Shown piece after piece: positions 22,509 to 35,304 of a DNA stretch of 64,000 nucleotides. The stretch spans positions 25,430,501-25,494,500 of the forward strand of contig CM065295.1 of NCBI GenBank assembly GCA_032871835.1, given 5' to 3'. A program made the position numbers and the translations under genes. The stretch is from Dipteronia dyeriana. Taxonomy: Eukaryota; Streptophyta; Magnoliopsida; Sapindales; Sapindaceae. The notes under the pieces are model-generated. The model searched no databases, was not told where the DNA came from, and saw only the letters and a list, made by a program, of their open reading frames with translations. Position 1 is the first letter of the stretch. Each line of letters begins with the position of its first letter.

Positions 22509-23835
22509 TCATAAATTGATCACATGATTGTCTTGTGAGATTATCGTTGTGACGATCACATTTCCACTCTGCACTATTTCTCTAACGAGATGATACTTTC
22601 TCTCTATATACTTCCATCTTTTGTGGCTTCTTAGTTCTTTTGAATTAGCCACAGCACCATTGTTTTCACAATAATGTGTGATGGGCTTATCCATATCTAG
22701 AACAACTTCCAAATGACTCAAAAACTTAAGGAGCCAAACAACCTCTTTAGCAACTTCACAAGCGGCTATATATTCGGCTTTCATGATGAAGTCAGCAATG
22801 GAAGATTGCTTAATACTTCTTAGCATAATGGTTCCACCATCTAAAGTGAATACGGATTCAGACGTGGATTTCCTAGAATCCCTGTCTGATTGAAAATTAG
22901 AATTCGTGTATCCTAACGGGATGAAATCCTATTCGGAATACACTAGCATATAATTTCTCGTTCTCCGAAGATACTTGATAATAGTCTTGATAGCAACCCA
23001 ATGATCCAATCTTGTGTTGGACTGGTATTTGTTGACTACTTTTACGGTGTAGCAGATGTCCGGTCTCGTGCATAACATAACATACATGATACTACCTATT
23101 GTCGATGCATAAGATACACGTCTCATATCCTTAACTTCTTGAGGTGTCTTAGGACACTATTCCTTATACAAGTGAACTCCATTCCTGGAAGGTAAATTAC
23201 TTTTCTTGGAGTTTTGTATCAAAAATCATAAAAGAATCTCGTCGATATATGATGCATGAGACAGTGGTATTAGTTTGTTCTTACGATCCTTTATAAGTTG
23301 GATCCATAGAACATACCTCGTCTCTCCCAAAAATTTCATTTGGAAATGGCTAACCAGCCAACCCTTTACATCAGACAACACTCCCATATCATTTCCAATG
23401 AGTAAGATATCATCTATGTTTATGACTAAGAAAACTACTTTCTTGTCAATGATGCTCTTGTAGACACAAGGCTCATCGATGTTTTTCTCGGAATTGTAGG
23501 TTTTGATCACATCATCAAACTAAATGTTCCAAGATCTAGATGTTTGCTTAAGTCTATAGATAGACCTTTGTAGCTTGCAAACATTTTTCTTTTGATATGT
23601 AGACATGAATCTCTCAGGTTGCATCATATGGATGCTCTCATCAAGATCCTCAATCAAGAATGCAGTCTTGATGTTCATCTGTCAAATTTCATAATTGAAA
23701 TAGACAACAATGGATAAGAAAATCCTAATAGACTTAAACATGGCTACTAGGGAGAAGGTCTTTTCATAATCGACCCCCTCTTTCTGGTATAACCTTTGGC
23801 CAATAGCCTTGCCTTGAAGGTCTCTACCTAATCGC
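22509..23835 (-). pseudogene. Copia-A reverse transcriptase and RNase H
   Basis: From about 23830 the RT begins at FKARLLAKGYTRK, with the IKTAFLIEDLDE and KLQRSIYRLKQ blocks interrupted by stops. The piece 23226-23510 holds the catalytic box as NIDDILLIGND (families usually have YVDDILL). The pieces 22929-23126 and 22509-22826 give the connection (RRVSYASTIGSIMYVMLCTRPDI) and RNase H (ADFIMKAEYIAACEVAKE, then CENNGAVA where CDN is usual). The end of the gene is eroded just before the polypurine tract. The upstream break at about 23835 joins RT directly to leader sequence. Confidence 0.87.
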
Positions 23836-25333
23836 TAAAATAAATAAAACATTCTTTTAGTCATTTATTTAAATCAAGTGCGAGTGCTTTGGAATAAATT
23901 TAAACATGTTTAACGAACTAGAACTACCCTAAAACCAGTTACTATACCATGACAATCCACCATACCACAAAGACGTGCTATCTTAGGGTCAGTCAAGTCA
24001 TTGCATGTTGGACCGAGACATTCTCAATCAAATGACATTCTAGAATAACTCTTGTTCCATATCATTCAATCATCGTTTATTCAGTCAGGTTTTTAATTAA
24101 CAAAACTTGATCAAAACCTTCGTGAGTGAAACCCACCATTTCAGATCTCTCGAGCTTAACTCAAGAATTGCCACCTTAGGGTCGGTCAATCCTGAAATAC
24201 CCTTAGAAATCTTATCCGTTAGGAAGTTAACCTTGATATTGACCTTTTCAAAAACCCTCCTTAGCAAATCCGTCACGGGGCCTCACTTGGATCTCACGGT
24301 GTTGAACTAATGATGGAGACTGCAGGATTTATATGTCATTTGTCCCTCTCCCACTCACTATTTTAAAAATATTTTTTTCTATTATCCGTTGATGTACCTA
24401 GACTTTATAGGATCAAATGGATAATTTTAATCAAGTTATTTAGCGCATTAACAAATTCATTATTAGAAACAAATTCTAATTAACTAATAAATTATTAATG
24501 ATTTTTAACAATTAAAAATCTAATCTTTAGTAAACTATTTATGAAGATCAGATTATTATGTTAATGTTTACCAAGTTTTAACTATTAAAACTCTAACATT
24601 TTATTCGGTCCATTTATTATTAGGATATTAATCATATTAATCCTACATACAATAAATGACCCTACTAATCAATTTTATTAAACTCTTTAATAAAAAGATT
24701 AATATTAATGATAATTACCAAGTTTTCTAACCATTAGATAACTAATCTCATTTTCATAGCCAATTATGTATTTACCATATTTTAATCATATTAAAAAAAT
24801 ACATAAAATATTAGGCTATGATGCATGTATGACATATCAAATATGTTTGTGTAGGCACATCTATTCTAAATGGCATACTTATGCATGACAATGCTTTTAT
24901 AATTACATAGTATAAAGCATATATGAATTGATCGAGTACTGTATACTATTTAATCTAAAAAAATAGAATCTAAAATTACAAAAATACCCCCAAGGCATTC
25001 CTTGGTCTTCTTGTAACTTTAAAAATCTTTCAGTCTCTTCAGATCACTCCGATTCATCTCGTGAATCATTCTCCACGATTTTTTCAGGTCTTCAATATAG
25101 GTTACACTTTTTTTAATTTACAATACAATGACAGTAAAATTAAAAATTAAAATAAAAAATATTATGCAACCCATGAACACTGAATCCACAGTACCATATA
25201 ATTAACGATCAATCATGTTCTTATAAATTAACAAATTTAATATACATGTAAAAACAATATACAGTTGACTTAAACAGTGTCTACACAATCATATATACAA
25301 GAGCATCAAAAATAATTTAATGTTCCGAAAAAT
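23836..25333 (-). other. Copia-A 5' leader (non-coding)
   Basis: About 1.5 kb of AT-rich DNA without a gene, homologous to the copia-B leader (35305-37230 and 32645-32797): both share a GTTTAA-x-GAAC-AGAAC-ACCCTAA block, GTCAGTCAA words and a CAAGGCATTCCTTGGTCTTC block (24995 and 36380). The homology shows it is element leader and not host DNA. Confidence 0.75.
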
Positions 25334-25349
25334 TGGCTTTTATACAGAT
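25334..25349 (-). other. Copia-A primer-binding site (decayed)
   Basis: The minus strand reads ATCTGTATAAAAGCCA directly after the 5' LTR. It matches the initiator tRNA-Met site context ATTGGTATCAGAGCCA at 12 of 16 bases. The copia-B equivalent is better preserved. Confidence 0.6.
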
Positions 25350-27819
25350 TGTTGGAACCCCGCTCACTGGTCACGCAGCGGAAATAGGTTTAGAAATTTT
25401 ATATAGATCGTAAACAATCTGGGACTAGTGAACTTGGGATCACAATTTTTTAGAATTTATACATATAAAACTATTACAATAATAAATAAATATATATATA
25501 TATATATGTAAACACAGGAAATTGAAATCAATAATAAGAAGATATCAATAGAAACTTACCAACGTTTGGAGTAGGGGTGGGCATTAAGTTGCGATTCGAA
25601 CCGAATCAAACCGAATCGAACCGAAAAAAGGGTATTCAATTCGATTCGTAAGGGTAATTCGGTTTAAAATTTGAAAATTGATTTTTTTTTCAGTTCAAAC
25701 CGGTTTGATTATTTTAAAACCGGATTGAACCGAATAAACCGAGTATATAAGTAAAAAAAACCTAATATATTTAATATATTTAAGGGTAATATGTTTTTAA
25801 CTGATTTATTTATTTTAATATATTTTTAAGTTATGTTTTATTTGGGTTTTTTGGCTATTCTAATGTCCAAAATTAGTATCAACAACCCATTAATGTTAAA
25901 AAATAAAATCAAAAACCCCATTAAGCTAGTTTGCCCATTAGACCCAAAACCAAATTGAATCGAACCGAATCGAATCGATTAAAATAGGTTCAATTCAATT
26001 CGGTTTATATTTTTTATTAAGTTTAAACCGGTTCAATTTTGGATGAATCGAAATATTTTAGGTTCAATTAGGTTTGACCTAAAATCGAATCGAATCGAAC
26101 CATGCCCACCCCTAGTTTGGAGACTCATTCACTTCTTGCAATGCTCCTTGTCTGAACCACTCGATCTTCCACGCTATATCCCAGAATTGATAACTGTATA
26201 TGGGCACATCAGTCTCAGAAACTTGAATGGAGGATGTAGAGAAAAAAAGAAACTCTTTATTTTATATCAGTGCACAACACTTGCACACAAAATATTTTCT
26301 CTCTTTAAATAACACACACAAGCATTTGCACTTGCAGTTGTCTTTTTTCATGCACACAAGCACTTGCACTTGCACTTGTCTTTTCTTCACGCACACAAGC
26401 ACTTGTACTTTGTATGGTACATTGATCAGTTGTGTTATGTGTTTAAGAAGCATGTATATATCACATATATATTTTGATACTTAAAAAACCGATGATATCT
26501 TTATTTTAAAAATAAAATCTATATTTTATTTATCAATAAAGATATTATGTATATTTAAATTTAAACAATTTAAATTGAAATATATTTCAATTTATTTTTT
26601 TTAATAAATGAGATAACCTTATTGTCTCATAGTTCAAAATAAATAACAACTGAAACCCTCCATTTATGACTAATTACACTATTAAATAATCTTATTATTT
26701 TATTGTCATAATTGTCATTTTAATCAACTGAATAACCTAATTACTCAATCAAATCCTGACACGTGTCACTTTCGTAGCACAATTAATTGGACAATCCAGT
26801 TAATTAACCATGTAAATCAATTGGGCTAGCAAGGGGACCTAACGGACCCACAGTATTTTGAACTTCAATAATCCTCGGAATCATTAATTAAACTCCTTAA
26901 TTAACATTCTTTGAATATTAGCTACGGTGTTATTCCATTAAAAACCCAAAGTTGCACTTTCTTAACTGCAGACGCTTTTATACATACCGATACCACCCGA
27001 TGTCCATCGATATAGCTATTGCATACGGTGCGATAATCCACAATAGTTCATAATTAAAGTTGGGTCATAATGTTTGTTATACCCCTCTAATTACATATAT
27101 CCTTTAAGTACCGTTGATTCTCTAACGGATAATAAATTATATTTCCTCACGGAATCAGGAGAGCGCTCATATTATCCAAGCCCCGAATCAACCCTTAAGG
27201 GAACTGTCATCTACTTATAAGAAGAAGTGGATTTTATTATTGTGTACAAACCTTCTCAGTCACAAGCCAAACGGCATTCCCAATATATGGAACATATTGA
27301 TCAAGAACTGCATCTGACCTCACTCATGGTATATCAAGGACGATTATTTAACTTGAAGGAGTCGATAAGACACTCATGATTAAGATCACCCACATATAGC
27401 CATCATTTATTGATATATATGAATCTCATCAGTAAACGGATCTTGGTGAGAGATTTATATAGATCATGGCCTAGTCCTATATGATCACATCATACGAGGT
27501 GCCTCCATTCCTATATCTTATATGAATGAATCAGGATAGAATCACCGTACATAACGGAATGGACCGCAACTGTAGATTAACCACAAATAAAGTATACAGC
27601 TTTATTTGCTATATATGGACTCTTTAGATTTCACGTCTCTTACTGTATCCATCTGTATATTACACTCATATACACAATTCAGATTACATCCAACAATCTA
27701 GGATGCTAATATGCACAAGTTATAAAATAAATAACACAACAAGAATGAATTGAATTTTTCTTTTTATTTATTTCATAAATTTATTTGCAAATTACATCTT
27801 TATGGCATAAACCCCAACA
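25350..27819 (-). repeat. 5' LTR of copia-A, carrying a MITE
   Basis: Plus-strand ends are TGTTGGAACCC and ACCCCAACA. It is 2470 bp, of which 551 bp are the MITE plus one 8 bp duplication. It aligns with the 3' LTR at 20502-22420 along its length, including the CACACAAGC-type repeats (26310-26405). Confidence 0.9.
25572..26114. mobile_element. hAT-like MITE in the copia-A 5' LTR
   Basis: Terminal inverted repeats TAGGGGTGGGCAT and ATGCCCACCCCTA are perfect over 13 bp, and an 8 bp direct repeat GTTTGGAG flanks them (25564-25571, 26115-26122). The other copia-A LTR lacks the insert and has the 8-mer region once (about 20704). Subterminal regions are full of inverted CGAATCGAAC/TTCGATTCGG words. 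No coding capacity. The 8 bp duplication points to hAT. Confidence 0.92.
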
Positions 27820-28832
27820 CTACCCGATGGAATCAACATCGGGACCGGTCCCCTTACTGCTTAGGTACCTTGGAACTGCTATATAGGAAAAGGACATCGT
27901 TAATTCACCAATGCTACCATGCTTTGAGTAGAACCAGGTACCGTGATAGTTGTTCGGTATCCAGACATCTCGACACCCGTTCGTGACCCATCTATGATTT
28001 ACCTCATATCTGGAACCTTGATACCATGATATCAAACCGATACCCGAGTACCTCAACACAATATCATAACCCCTCCAGGGAGCGCATCCAGCTTGCCAAG
28101 TAAAAAGGGCCCCATCGAGAAAGCGTCAGCAAGGAAGGACAATCACCATGCCAACAGACCACTAGAGAAGAAAGCTAGAATTATCCTCTAAGTAATATGG
28201 GTTGACTCCTTCATCATTAAAGCGTCATAATGTGACCAGATAAGTCAACATATGTGTCATTAATTCATATTCAAACTCAAAAGGAAATGTGACGTAATCA
28301 ATGGGAGCAATTCCCCTTGTAATTTGATATCGTCTATCATCGTCAATCAATTCTCGTAAATCGGCCAATCAATTAGTCTAAATTATGGGGATTTGGTTGA
28401 CGAGAAAGTGAGGGTATAAATACAAGGCCCCTGTTCAGAGAAAGGCATGAATAATAAAAAAATGAGAGAAAAAGAGCAGGGCATCTTTGCCCTTGTTTCG
28501 CCATAAAGGAATTAGTCACTTATTGACACTCACAAATTCGCCATCTCTAATTGTGTTTGTGTGGTAGAGATATTAAGAGATAGTATCGATGGATTCCCTA
28601 GAGTTACCATTTTCATTGTTGTTTCCTACAGTATTTACATTAATTGAATTATTAATAAAACAATCCCTAGTTATGTTCCACTCGTCCCCATTTTCCTTTA
28701 TCTTATCTCTCATTTTCACTCAATCACCTAGGTACGAGGTACCTACCCCGACCGCAACCTTCTAGGTAAAGATCCTGAGGGTGTTGTTTGAGATTCCTCA
28801 TCTCGAGCGAATTTCTAGCTAACAGATAAGTT
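27820..28832 (+). repeat. T1 LTR, right portion
   Basis: It continues the LTR interrupted at 20501 and is homologous to 40470-41290: shared blocks include CATTAAAGCGTCATAATGTGACCAG, TGATGTAATCAA-type words, AATCAATTAGTCTAAATTAT and CGACCGCAACCTTCTAGGTAA. A TATA box is present at 28415. The right limit is set by the abrupt start of copia-B sequence. Confidence 0.75.
28415..28422 (+). promoter_or_regulatory. T1 LTR TATA box
   Basis: TATAAATA in the middle of the plus-strand Tat LTR, at the position expected for a U3 promoter; a CATTTTCACTC-type pyrimidine stretch follows further on. Confidence 0.5.
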
Positions 28833-29703
28833 TTGTTTTCTAGAGAAATCTTATGTCATTTTGTTTTTGGTTTTTCAACTTTAAACATTTCAGCATTGAG
28901 CAGTGTTGTATGTATTAACTGCCTTAAAACGTACAAATTGTTTTTGTTTAATCCTAAACATATATTAAAACCATTCTTTACAATAATAACAAACTTATTA
29001 TTAAAAGAAATAGAATATAATTGTTCCAACAACTTTGAAACAGAAATCAATTTTTTTGTGAATCAAGAAATAAATAGTACATTGTTCAAAACAATAAAAC
29101 AGTTTCCTAAGTGTAGTCTAACTATACCCACTGCTCTTGCTAACACGATATCCTCTTACCCAACACGCATAGAGAATGCACCCTCCTCAAGTTATGTCCA
29201 AGAATCTATCCATTGTATAGAATAACAAACCTGGTTAGTGGCCCCCGAATCAACTATCTAGGGTGAAGAATCATCTTCCACTAAACTTGGCTCAAGAATA
29301 AGTAAATCATATTTACCTTTTGTTTTCTTCTTCTTGGGAACCTCCTCTAGATACTACGGATATTTCCTCTTCTAGTTACCAATCTTATTGCAGTGGAAAC
29401 ATTTTCCTTTGCCTTAGTCAGTGAAGGCGCCCTTTTTCTTGCCCTGGGCTTTTTTGGGCTTGGGCTTACCCTTTGCCTTCCCAATAGACCTATTCCTCTT
29501 CTTATTATCATAGGAGGATGGTTCGACAACATTTGCCTTACTGGTCTTACTTTTGTTATCCTTAGTTAAGGGCTCAAAAGTAGTGAGCTTATTGAGCAAC
29601 TGAGTGAGACTGAACCTTAGCCTATTCATCCCATAGTTACTCTTGAACTGATCGAAACTCTTTGAAAGAGTCGTCGGTATGATGCTCACTTGACTGGGTT
29701 CAT
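28833..29703 (-). pseudogene. Copia-B gag 3' part, zinc knuckle and protease
   Basis: The piece 29414-29689 continues the capsid domain (KSFDQFKSNYGMNRLRFSL) and becomes Lys-rich (KAKGKPKPKKAQGKKKGAF). The zinc knuckle around 29370-29405 is damaged: CFHCNKIGN is followed by a stop and the last Cys is lost. The protease motif DSGATNQVC lies near 29245, and the sequence LISVSKLLEQLYSISFNN (about 29050), typical of the region before integrase, follows. Several stops and frame changes separate them. Confidence 0.78.
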
Positions 29704-32203
29704 TGAAAACATAAACACGGTTAATTTATCATAAGCTTACCTAGAGGGGGTGAATAGGTTAGTAAACCTTTTTCAATCCTTTGAAACAAACTTAAGTTTG
29801 TCCCTCTAGATAGTTTGTAACACAATTTTATTAAACACAGAAGCACAATCAATTAGATAATAGAGTGCTTGATTAATTGAAAACAATGTAGTTAACAATC
29901 AATATGTGATACAAACTCATTTATCCATAACATACACAAACAATATATTGTAAGGAAGTCAATTACAAATATGACTATACAATATATCAATTACATATAC
30001 ATATATAAGAGATAGAGATAGAGACAATTGACACAAGATATTTACGTGGTAAACCTCCGAAAAAGAAACATCCACTGGTTGATTCCACAACCACCGGCTA
30101 ACATAATCCACAAGTAGATAAAAGGGTATAATCTTTCAAGTGACTTCTTCACCGAGAAACTACCCTCTTATCCTACTCAATGAACATGATGCCACCTTGA
30201 TCAACTATCTCTAGTCAAGACTTCCTTGCTTAGCTATCCAGGCTTCACACCTCTAGCTAAGAATTCCTTCCTTAACTATCCAAGGCTCTATACCTCTAGC
30301 TAAGACTTCCTTGCTCAATTATCCAATGCTTCACACCTCTAGTCGAGACTTCCACTTGCTTAGCTATCCGAGATGAAAGATTCACTCTATGAAATGTGAC
30401 TTCCAACCTCTTCACAAGGCTACTAAGTGATCATGAATGCAAACCGCAAACAAGCACGCAACATAGAAAATGATGATCAACAAATTCTATGGAAACTAGA
30501 TATAGGTATTAACTTTCACAAATCAAATATTGTCTAGTCAAAATGCATGAATGATAAATCTAGATCATGTGAAAAATACTCAACATTATTTAGAATCTAG
30601 ACACATTCATAGATCTAAAACTTGAACTAGAAGAAATTCATTTTTAGCACATATTCAAGTTTTAATCACCTATACAAAAACATGCTTAAAATGAAATGAC
30701 AAAGTCACTTAGATTTCTAGCACAAGTTCTAGAGCATATTATATTCATAAAATCAATCAAGCACAAGAATAGCTCAAAGAACACAACAACATGTATTTTA
30801 AAGAGTAGATTCGGTCAAAGAGAAACTAATACATGTGTGAACTATTTTTCCTCAAAATCATTCAATCAAAGATGATAAAATAGTCCTTGATGCAAAGCTA
30901 GCACAATACAATCTCAAACATGTGAAGGCAAAATCAAAAAAACCTAACTCAACATGTGAGATTTCAATCAAAATTGAACTAGCTTCAAAAGAGTTCAAAA
31001 CTCAAATTAAAATAATCGTAATATGAATAAATTCATTGAAGGAGATAACCCAATGCAATTGACCAAGTTTTGAAACAAAACTCAAGGAGAAAATCAATAC
31101 GTTAGTAAAAATAGTGTAGTTCCATTTTTGTGAGAATAGCCTCCAAAAACTGAAAAAAAAAAAAAAAAAAAACTCCTCAAACCTTTTTGGAAAGATAGAA
31201 GAAAGATAGATAAACACTTTCAACTTTGAAACACTCAAATCAGAGCTCAAATAAAGAAGATAGAGTGCTTTGAAGGTGAGAAAACATAAAGATAAAATTC
31301 TGAACTTATTTTTCAAATGTCTTCTTAAATTGAAATGTGAGAGGGAAAGAGTTTATAAATGAGTGGGAAGAAAAGTGTGAGAAATGACCAAAAAGGGCCC
31401 TTGCCTAATGCCTTCTGAGATAGCATGTGACCATCTCAGGGGCAGCAAGGTGTCCAGCCTGAGATCGTCATGCGCCATCTCGGGTAGGTGCCCTAAAATG
31501 TCTTTTGGCCACTGCACATTTTCCCTTGCACTCCTTCCACGTTCTCCGGTCTCCGAACTCCGAATTCGAATCTGTTTAAAAATAATGAACCGAGAATCTC
31601 TCACAAAAATGGAAAAATATGAAACTTTGACCAGAAGTTACAAATTCAACTCGATATACTCAAATGAAGACGATGTATGCAACATGACTAGAAAGTGTCA
31701 TAACTCTTGACTCGAAACTCGAAATCAAATGTATGAGTAACCAAAATGACTGGAACACAATAAAGAACAATGTAATATCAAATTCAACTTTAATGTCCAT
31801 GTTATAGAAACATATAAACATAAAAACACATAGCACACAAGAATGCACATGATTTGGACATAGTCCACAAACATGCATTTTTCACAACTAGTCAATTCTA
31901 CACCAATGCATGTGCATTCGGTATCAAGTGTGTGAATGTGTTATACAAAATGAGTACAATGATGTAGAGACACATATTTATATAATGTGTGTGTGTGCCT
32001 AAGCCTTGTAAGAGAAAAGAGGTCTTGATATACCTTTTGTAGAATAATAAAGCACTTTTCTCATTGAAGACTTGAACTTGCTTGAAAAATTGCCATGCCT
32101 TCTTTGAAGCTTGAATCATCATCAACTAAAGACAACTAAACCAAGACAAGTAAAATATTGTTTTGATATGGAATTAATGCCAACACAAACCTTAAACCTA
32201 ACA
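29704..32203 (-). repeat. Solo LTR of a C1-type copia element inside copia-B gag
   Basis: Plus-strand ends are TGAAAACATA and CCTAACA, 2500 bp, with a perfect 5 bp target-site duplication TTCAT (29699-29703 and 32204-32208). No internal element sequence is present, so it is a solo LTR left by recombination between two LTRs. It is homologous to the C1 LTR (13521-16141) but lacks the 542 bp duplication. It splits one gag gene cleanly: the flanking halves are in register across one copy of the duplication. A run of 20 A residues lies at about 31151. Confidence 0.92.
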
Positions 32204-32644
32204 TTCATCAATGGCCCCACCATTGATCTCTGCAGTGTTGAAATAAGACATCATGTTCAGGATATGTTTCCAACTAGATATGTCCTCTTTCATCAGAGCA
32301 AGTATTACGGAACGAACAACTTCTTGCCGTTTTTGCTTAGAGGGTTGCCCGAACATAACCTGTAATGACTCGATTATTTCAAATGCAGTACTCATTGCTT
32401 CATGCTTAGTGACAAGCATGTCTGTCATGCTGGCTAACAGATATGTTCGGGCTTTCTCATATGGTGCATATACCTCATGAATAGTTCATGCGGCATGGGC
32501 TGTAGGCGCTGGAGGACATTCCTCCGCATGCACAAACTTTAGGTCGTTGGTGACCAAGATTGCATTTATGTTATGTTTCCATTTATTTTAGTTATCAACA
32601 GTTAATTTGTCATTGGCAAGGATTTGTATCAGTGTAGATGACAT
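32204..32644 (-). pseudogene. Copia-B gag, 5' part
   Basis: The likely start is the Met at 32644 (MSSTLIQILANDKLTVDN), followed at codon 19 by a stop where families have Tyr. The same frame gives NAILVTNDLKFVHAEECPP, a second stop, and then an open frame with MTDMLVTKHEAMSTAFEI and MKEDISSWKHILNMMSYFN, the copia gag core (UBN2 family). It ends at the solo LTR. It packages element RNA when intact; here it is dead. Confidence 0.85.
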
Positions 32645-32797
32645 GATTGAAAAAACATAAATTAAGAGTTCATTCAGTCATACATTCAAAAAATGTGCGA
32701 ATGTTCAGTATAAAATTAAACATGATGCATAAAATGTTTAATGAACAAGAACAACCCTAAGAAAACAATATTTCTTTGCCACAACAATCCAACATAC

Positions 32798-35304
32798 TGT
32801 TGGGATTATGCTCAATAACAAGAGTGTAATAATGTATTTGACAATCTTTTCATATTAATAAAGTGATTTCTAGTTTAATAAATCTTATAGCATTTATAGT
32901 TTAATTTTATAACTGTCAAAAGTAAATAATCATAAGGTCAAAAGACTATGAGAAAAAAAAAAGAATTGTTCATACATCTAGATATGTATGAGGTAGACAC
33001 GGTTCTTTAGTTAGTCTTGAATAATATTTATAATTTAAGATAAAGGTTGGGCGCCTTTACCTTGTTAAAGTTGTAGATTCTTTTGCTAGCATTTGAGTGG
33101 GATCAAATGTGTTATGATGAGTCTAAAATCATCAAAGTGTGGTGTCTTTGGGCAAAAGAATCTAGTGTACTATTTGATTTGAATAGGATCACAATGAAAT
33201 ACTTTATCTAGAACTGTCAATGGATAAAAGCTTTCACTTGAAGACAATCGGAGAGTCTGTCTCAATCTTGAGATAAATGATGGACTTATGGTTGCAATTG
33301 TTATCATTTGAGCTATCAATGAGTATTATATATCATAGCCTATCCTCGATAGTTTGGTGGTATTCATTTGTTAATCAATATAGAACTTCATTCACATATA
33401 TGGACATCGTGACTCCATTTATTAATTGTGAGTAGAATACCATCATATGGATATTTTGAGGTATTGGATATTAAATTTTAACCTTAATTTTTCAATAATG
33501 TCTATTGAAATATGGCTTCTGGACAAGTCAAAATATCCAAGTTCAAACTGTGGTCATAAGTGTAAATATAATAATTAGGAGAGATATAGGCGGTCTATGA
33601 GCTCTTGGCGGTTACTGGTATTCTTCACGGGGATACATTATCTCCATTGAGATTGTCTAGGGTACGAATGAGGAACGTTAACTTATTCTATCTTTATTTA
33701 CGAGTTCAATTTTAGTTCTTTAGTGGAATGAACAAAAATTAATATATCGGACTTAAGCGAATCATTTGTTGATTATGATTAGGTTATGTCTAATGGAGCT
33801 TAAATTTAGATAGCCCGCCAAGATCCCCAATTCACACGAACTTGCATGGATCACTTGATATATTCTACCGGACCAATTTCTAGGTCTTTCTAGAATTGTT
33901 TTGGATTTTGGAATCCAAAAGCTTTGGAGAGGTGTGGTCATGTGTGATCATGACACTCGGGGACTCTTCAAGATACCTGGAATGTGTGGCAAAGGATGTG
34001 GGAACCCTTGGGCGGTTCTAAAGGGGTGCGATTAGCATTCTATCAACACATTAAGAATATAATTTGCACATTTTAATTAAATGGGTTGTTTAAATTATAT
34101 TAATGTACTAATTTAAGGCTTGTAGACTTGTTTCTCTTTTAGTACGAAATAGTCTAGTTCACATGTGGACATTTTATTAAAGTCCAATGGATTAAATAAA
34201 ATGGAAAAAATAATATTTGGCTCATGTATAGGCTTGGGTGGCTAGGGCTTATAAAATAGCCTAATATATTGTTTTTATTTATTATTTAATTAAATGAAAA
34301 TTAATTAATTATTTAATTAAAAGATAAAATACTTTTCTTAGTAGGAGAAGGTCTCCTAGTGTCATACTATTGTTGGTAGTATGATAAGTATCAAATACTT
34401 TATTTGATAAGTAGATAAAAGGAATTTATTTATCTAGTCAAATTAGAAAGTATTTGATATTTATCAAAACTCTAATTGACTATTGGTCAAATTAAGAAGT
34501 TTTTGATAAAGTCACAATTTAATTTATATTCAATAATTGGTTTTTGGATAAATACACTACTGAGTTGGAATATGAGTCTTGGTGTAGAAAATAATTCTTC
34601 TTTGAGTGAGAATTCTTGGCCACCAAGTAAATCCACCTACAGAGATGATTCTTGCCCACCAAGTAAATCATCCTTAGGAGAGGATTTGGACACCTATATA
34701 TATATAGCTATGTAGAATTCGACCAAGCCAAAAGAAATCCAAGAGAGATTTCGGCCAAGAGAGGTTTTGGGAGCTTAGAATTTTGAGTGAAGAAAATTTG
34801 GTTCTTGCTCTAGATAAATTCGTCCAACTCTAAGTTAGATGTATGTAGAATTCTGCCAAGCATAGAGAAAAGAGGGAACGTTTTGTTTTCGATAGTGCAC
34901 TAGTATCCTTTACATCAAAAGGGTTTCGTGTACAAAAATCGAATCGGGTTCACGCGAGTTTCAATTAAATAGATTGATAATTCACAAGTGATCGAACGTT
35001 CTTGTTTTTTTCTCTAGGAGGATTATCGTGACTAACAAAAGAAAAAGATTTTGTTTGTTTCCATCCCCAGGTATACAATTCAAAGAAAGGGAGTCCACAC
35101 TCCTAGGTGATTCATGTTCATGATTGGATTAGAAGATCTTGCAGATTCAATTCGGTACAACTTCGATTGTCACGAGAAAAAGGTACGATACTTTATTATA
35201 TGTTAATTAATCAAGGGTTAAGGTTTATTCTTTAAAAGGATTTTTTTTTTTTTTTGAAATATACCGAACCCCTTTTCCGCTTCCGCCGCGTGATTTTTCC
35301 TACA
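32798..35304 (+). repeat. Solo LTR (unrelated family) in the copia-B leader
   Basis: The segment begins TGTTGGGATTATG and ends TTTTTCCTACA; homology with the copia-A leader stops at its left edge and resumes at its right edge. The 5-mers outside are CATAC (32793-32797) and TATAC (35305-35309), four of five identical. A TATATATATATAG box at 34695 and a typical LTR tail (CCGCTTCCGCCGCG) support LTR identity on the plus strand. It holds no gene. It could also be a short non-autonomous element, but I see no internal repeat of its ends. Confidence 0.72.

Larger units (their letters stand above)
20502..27819 (-). mobile_element. Ty1/copia deletion derivative, copia-A
   Basis: Two LTRs in the same orientation flank a 2.9 kb interior that keeps the 5' leader and the RT-RNase H end but has lost gag, protease and integrase. 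Flanking 5-mers are TTACC (20497-20501) and CTACC (27820-27824), four of five identical, consistent with a mutated target-site duplication. The element inserted in the T1 LTR. A hAT-like MITE later entered its 5' LTR. Confidence 0.88.
16142..28832 (+). mobile_element. Tat-type Ty3/gypsy element, 3' part, split by copia-A (T1)
   Basis: Plus-strand order: the final codons of pol (16144-16179), tandem repeats, an antisense accessory ORF, then the LTR (20385-20501 continuing at 27820). A pol-to-3'LTR spacer with tandem repeats and an antisense ORF is described for the Tat lineage. Everything upstream of the last pol codons has been lost, because C1 is inserted there and its own distal half is deleted too. 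Copia-A (20502-27819) interrupts the LTR. Confidence 0.78.

Noticed and set aside
27820..28059. Possible separate gene in the 79-codon minus frame
   Set aside because: The DNA belongs to the T1 LTR, homologous to the T2 LTR at 40470 onward.
31002..31316. 104-codon Phe-rich minus-strand frame
   Set aside because: It lies in the solo LTR and is caused by an A-run and AT-rich sequence.
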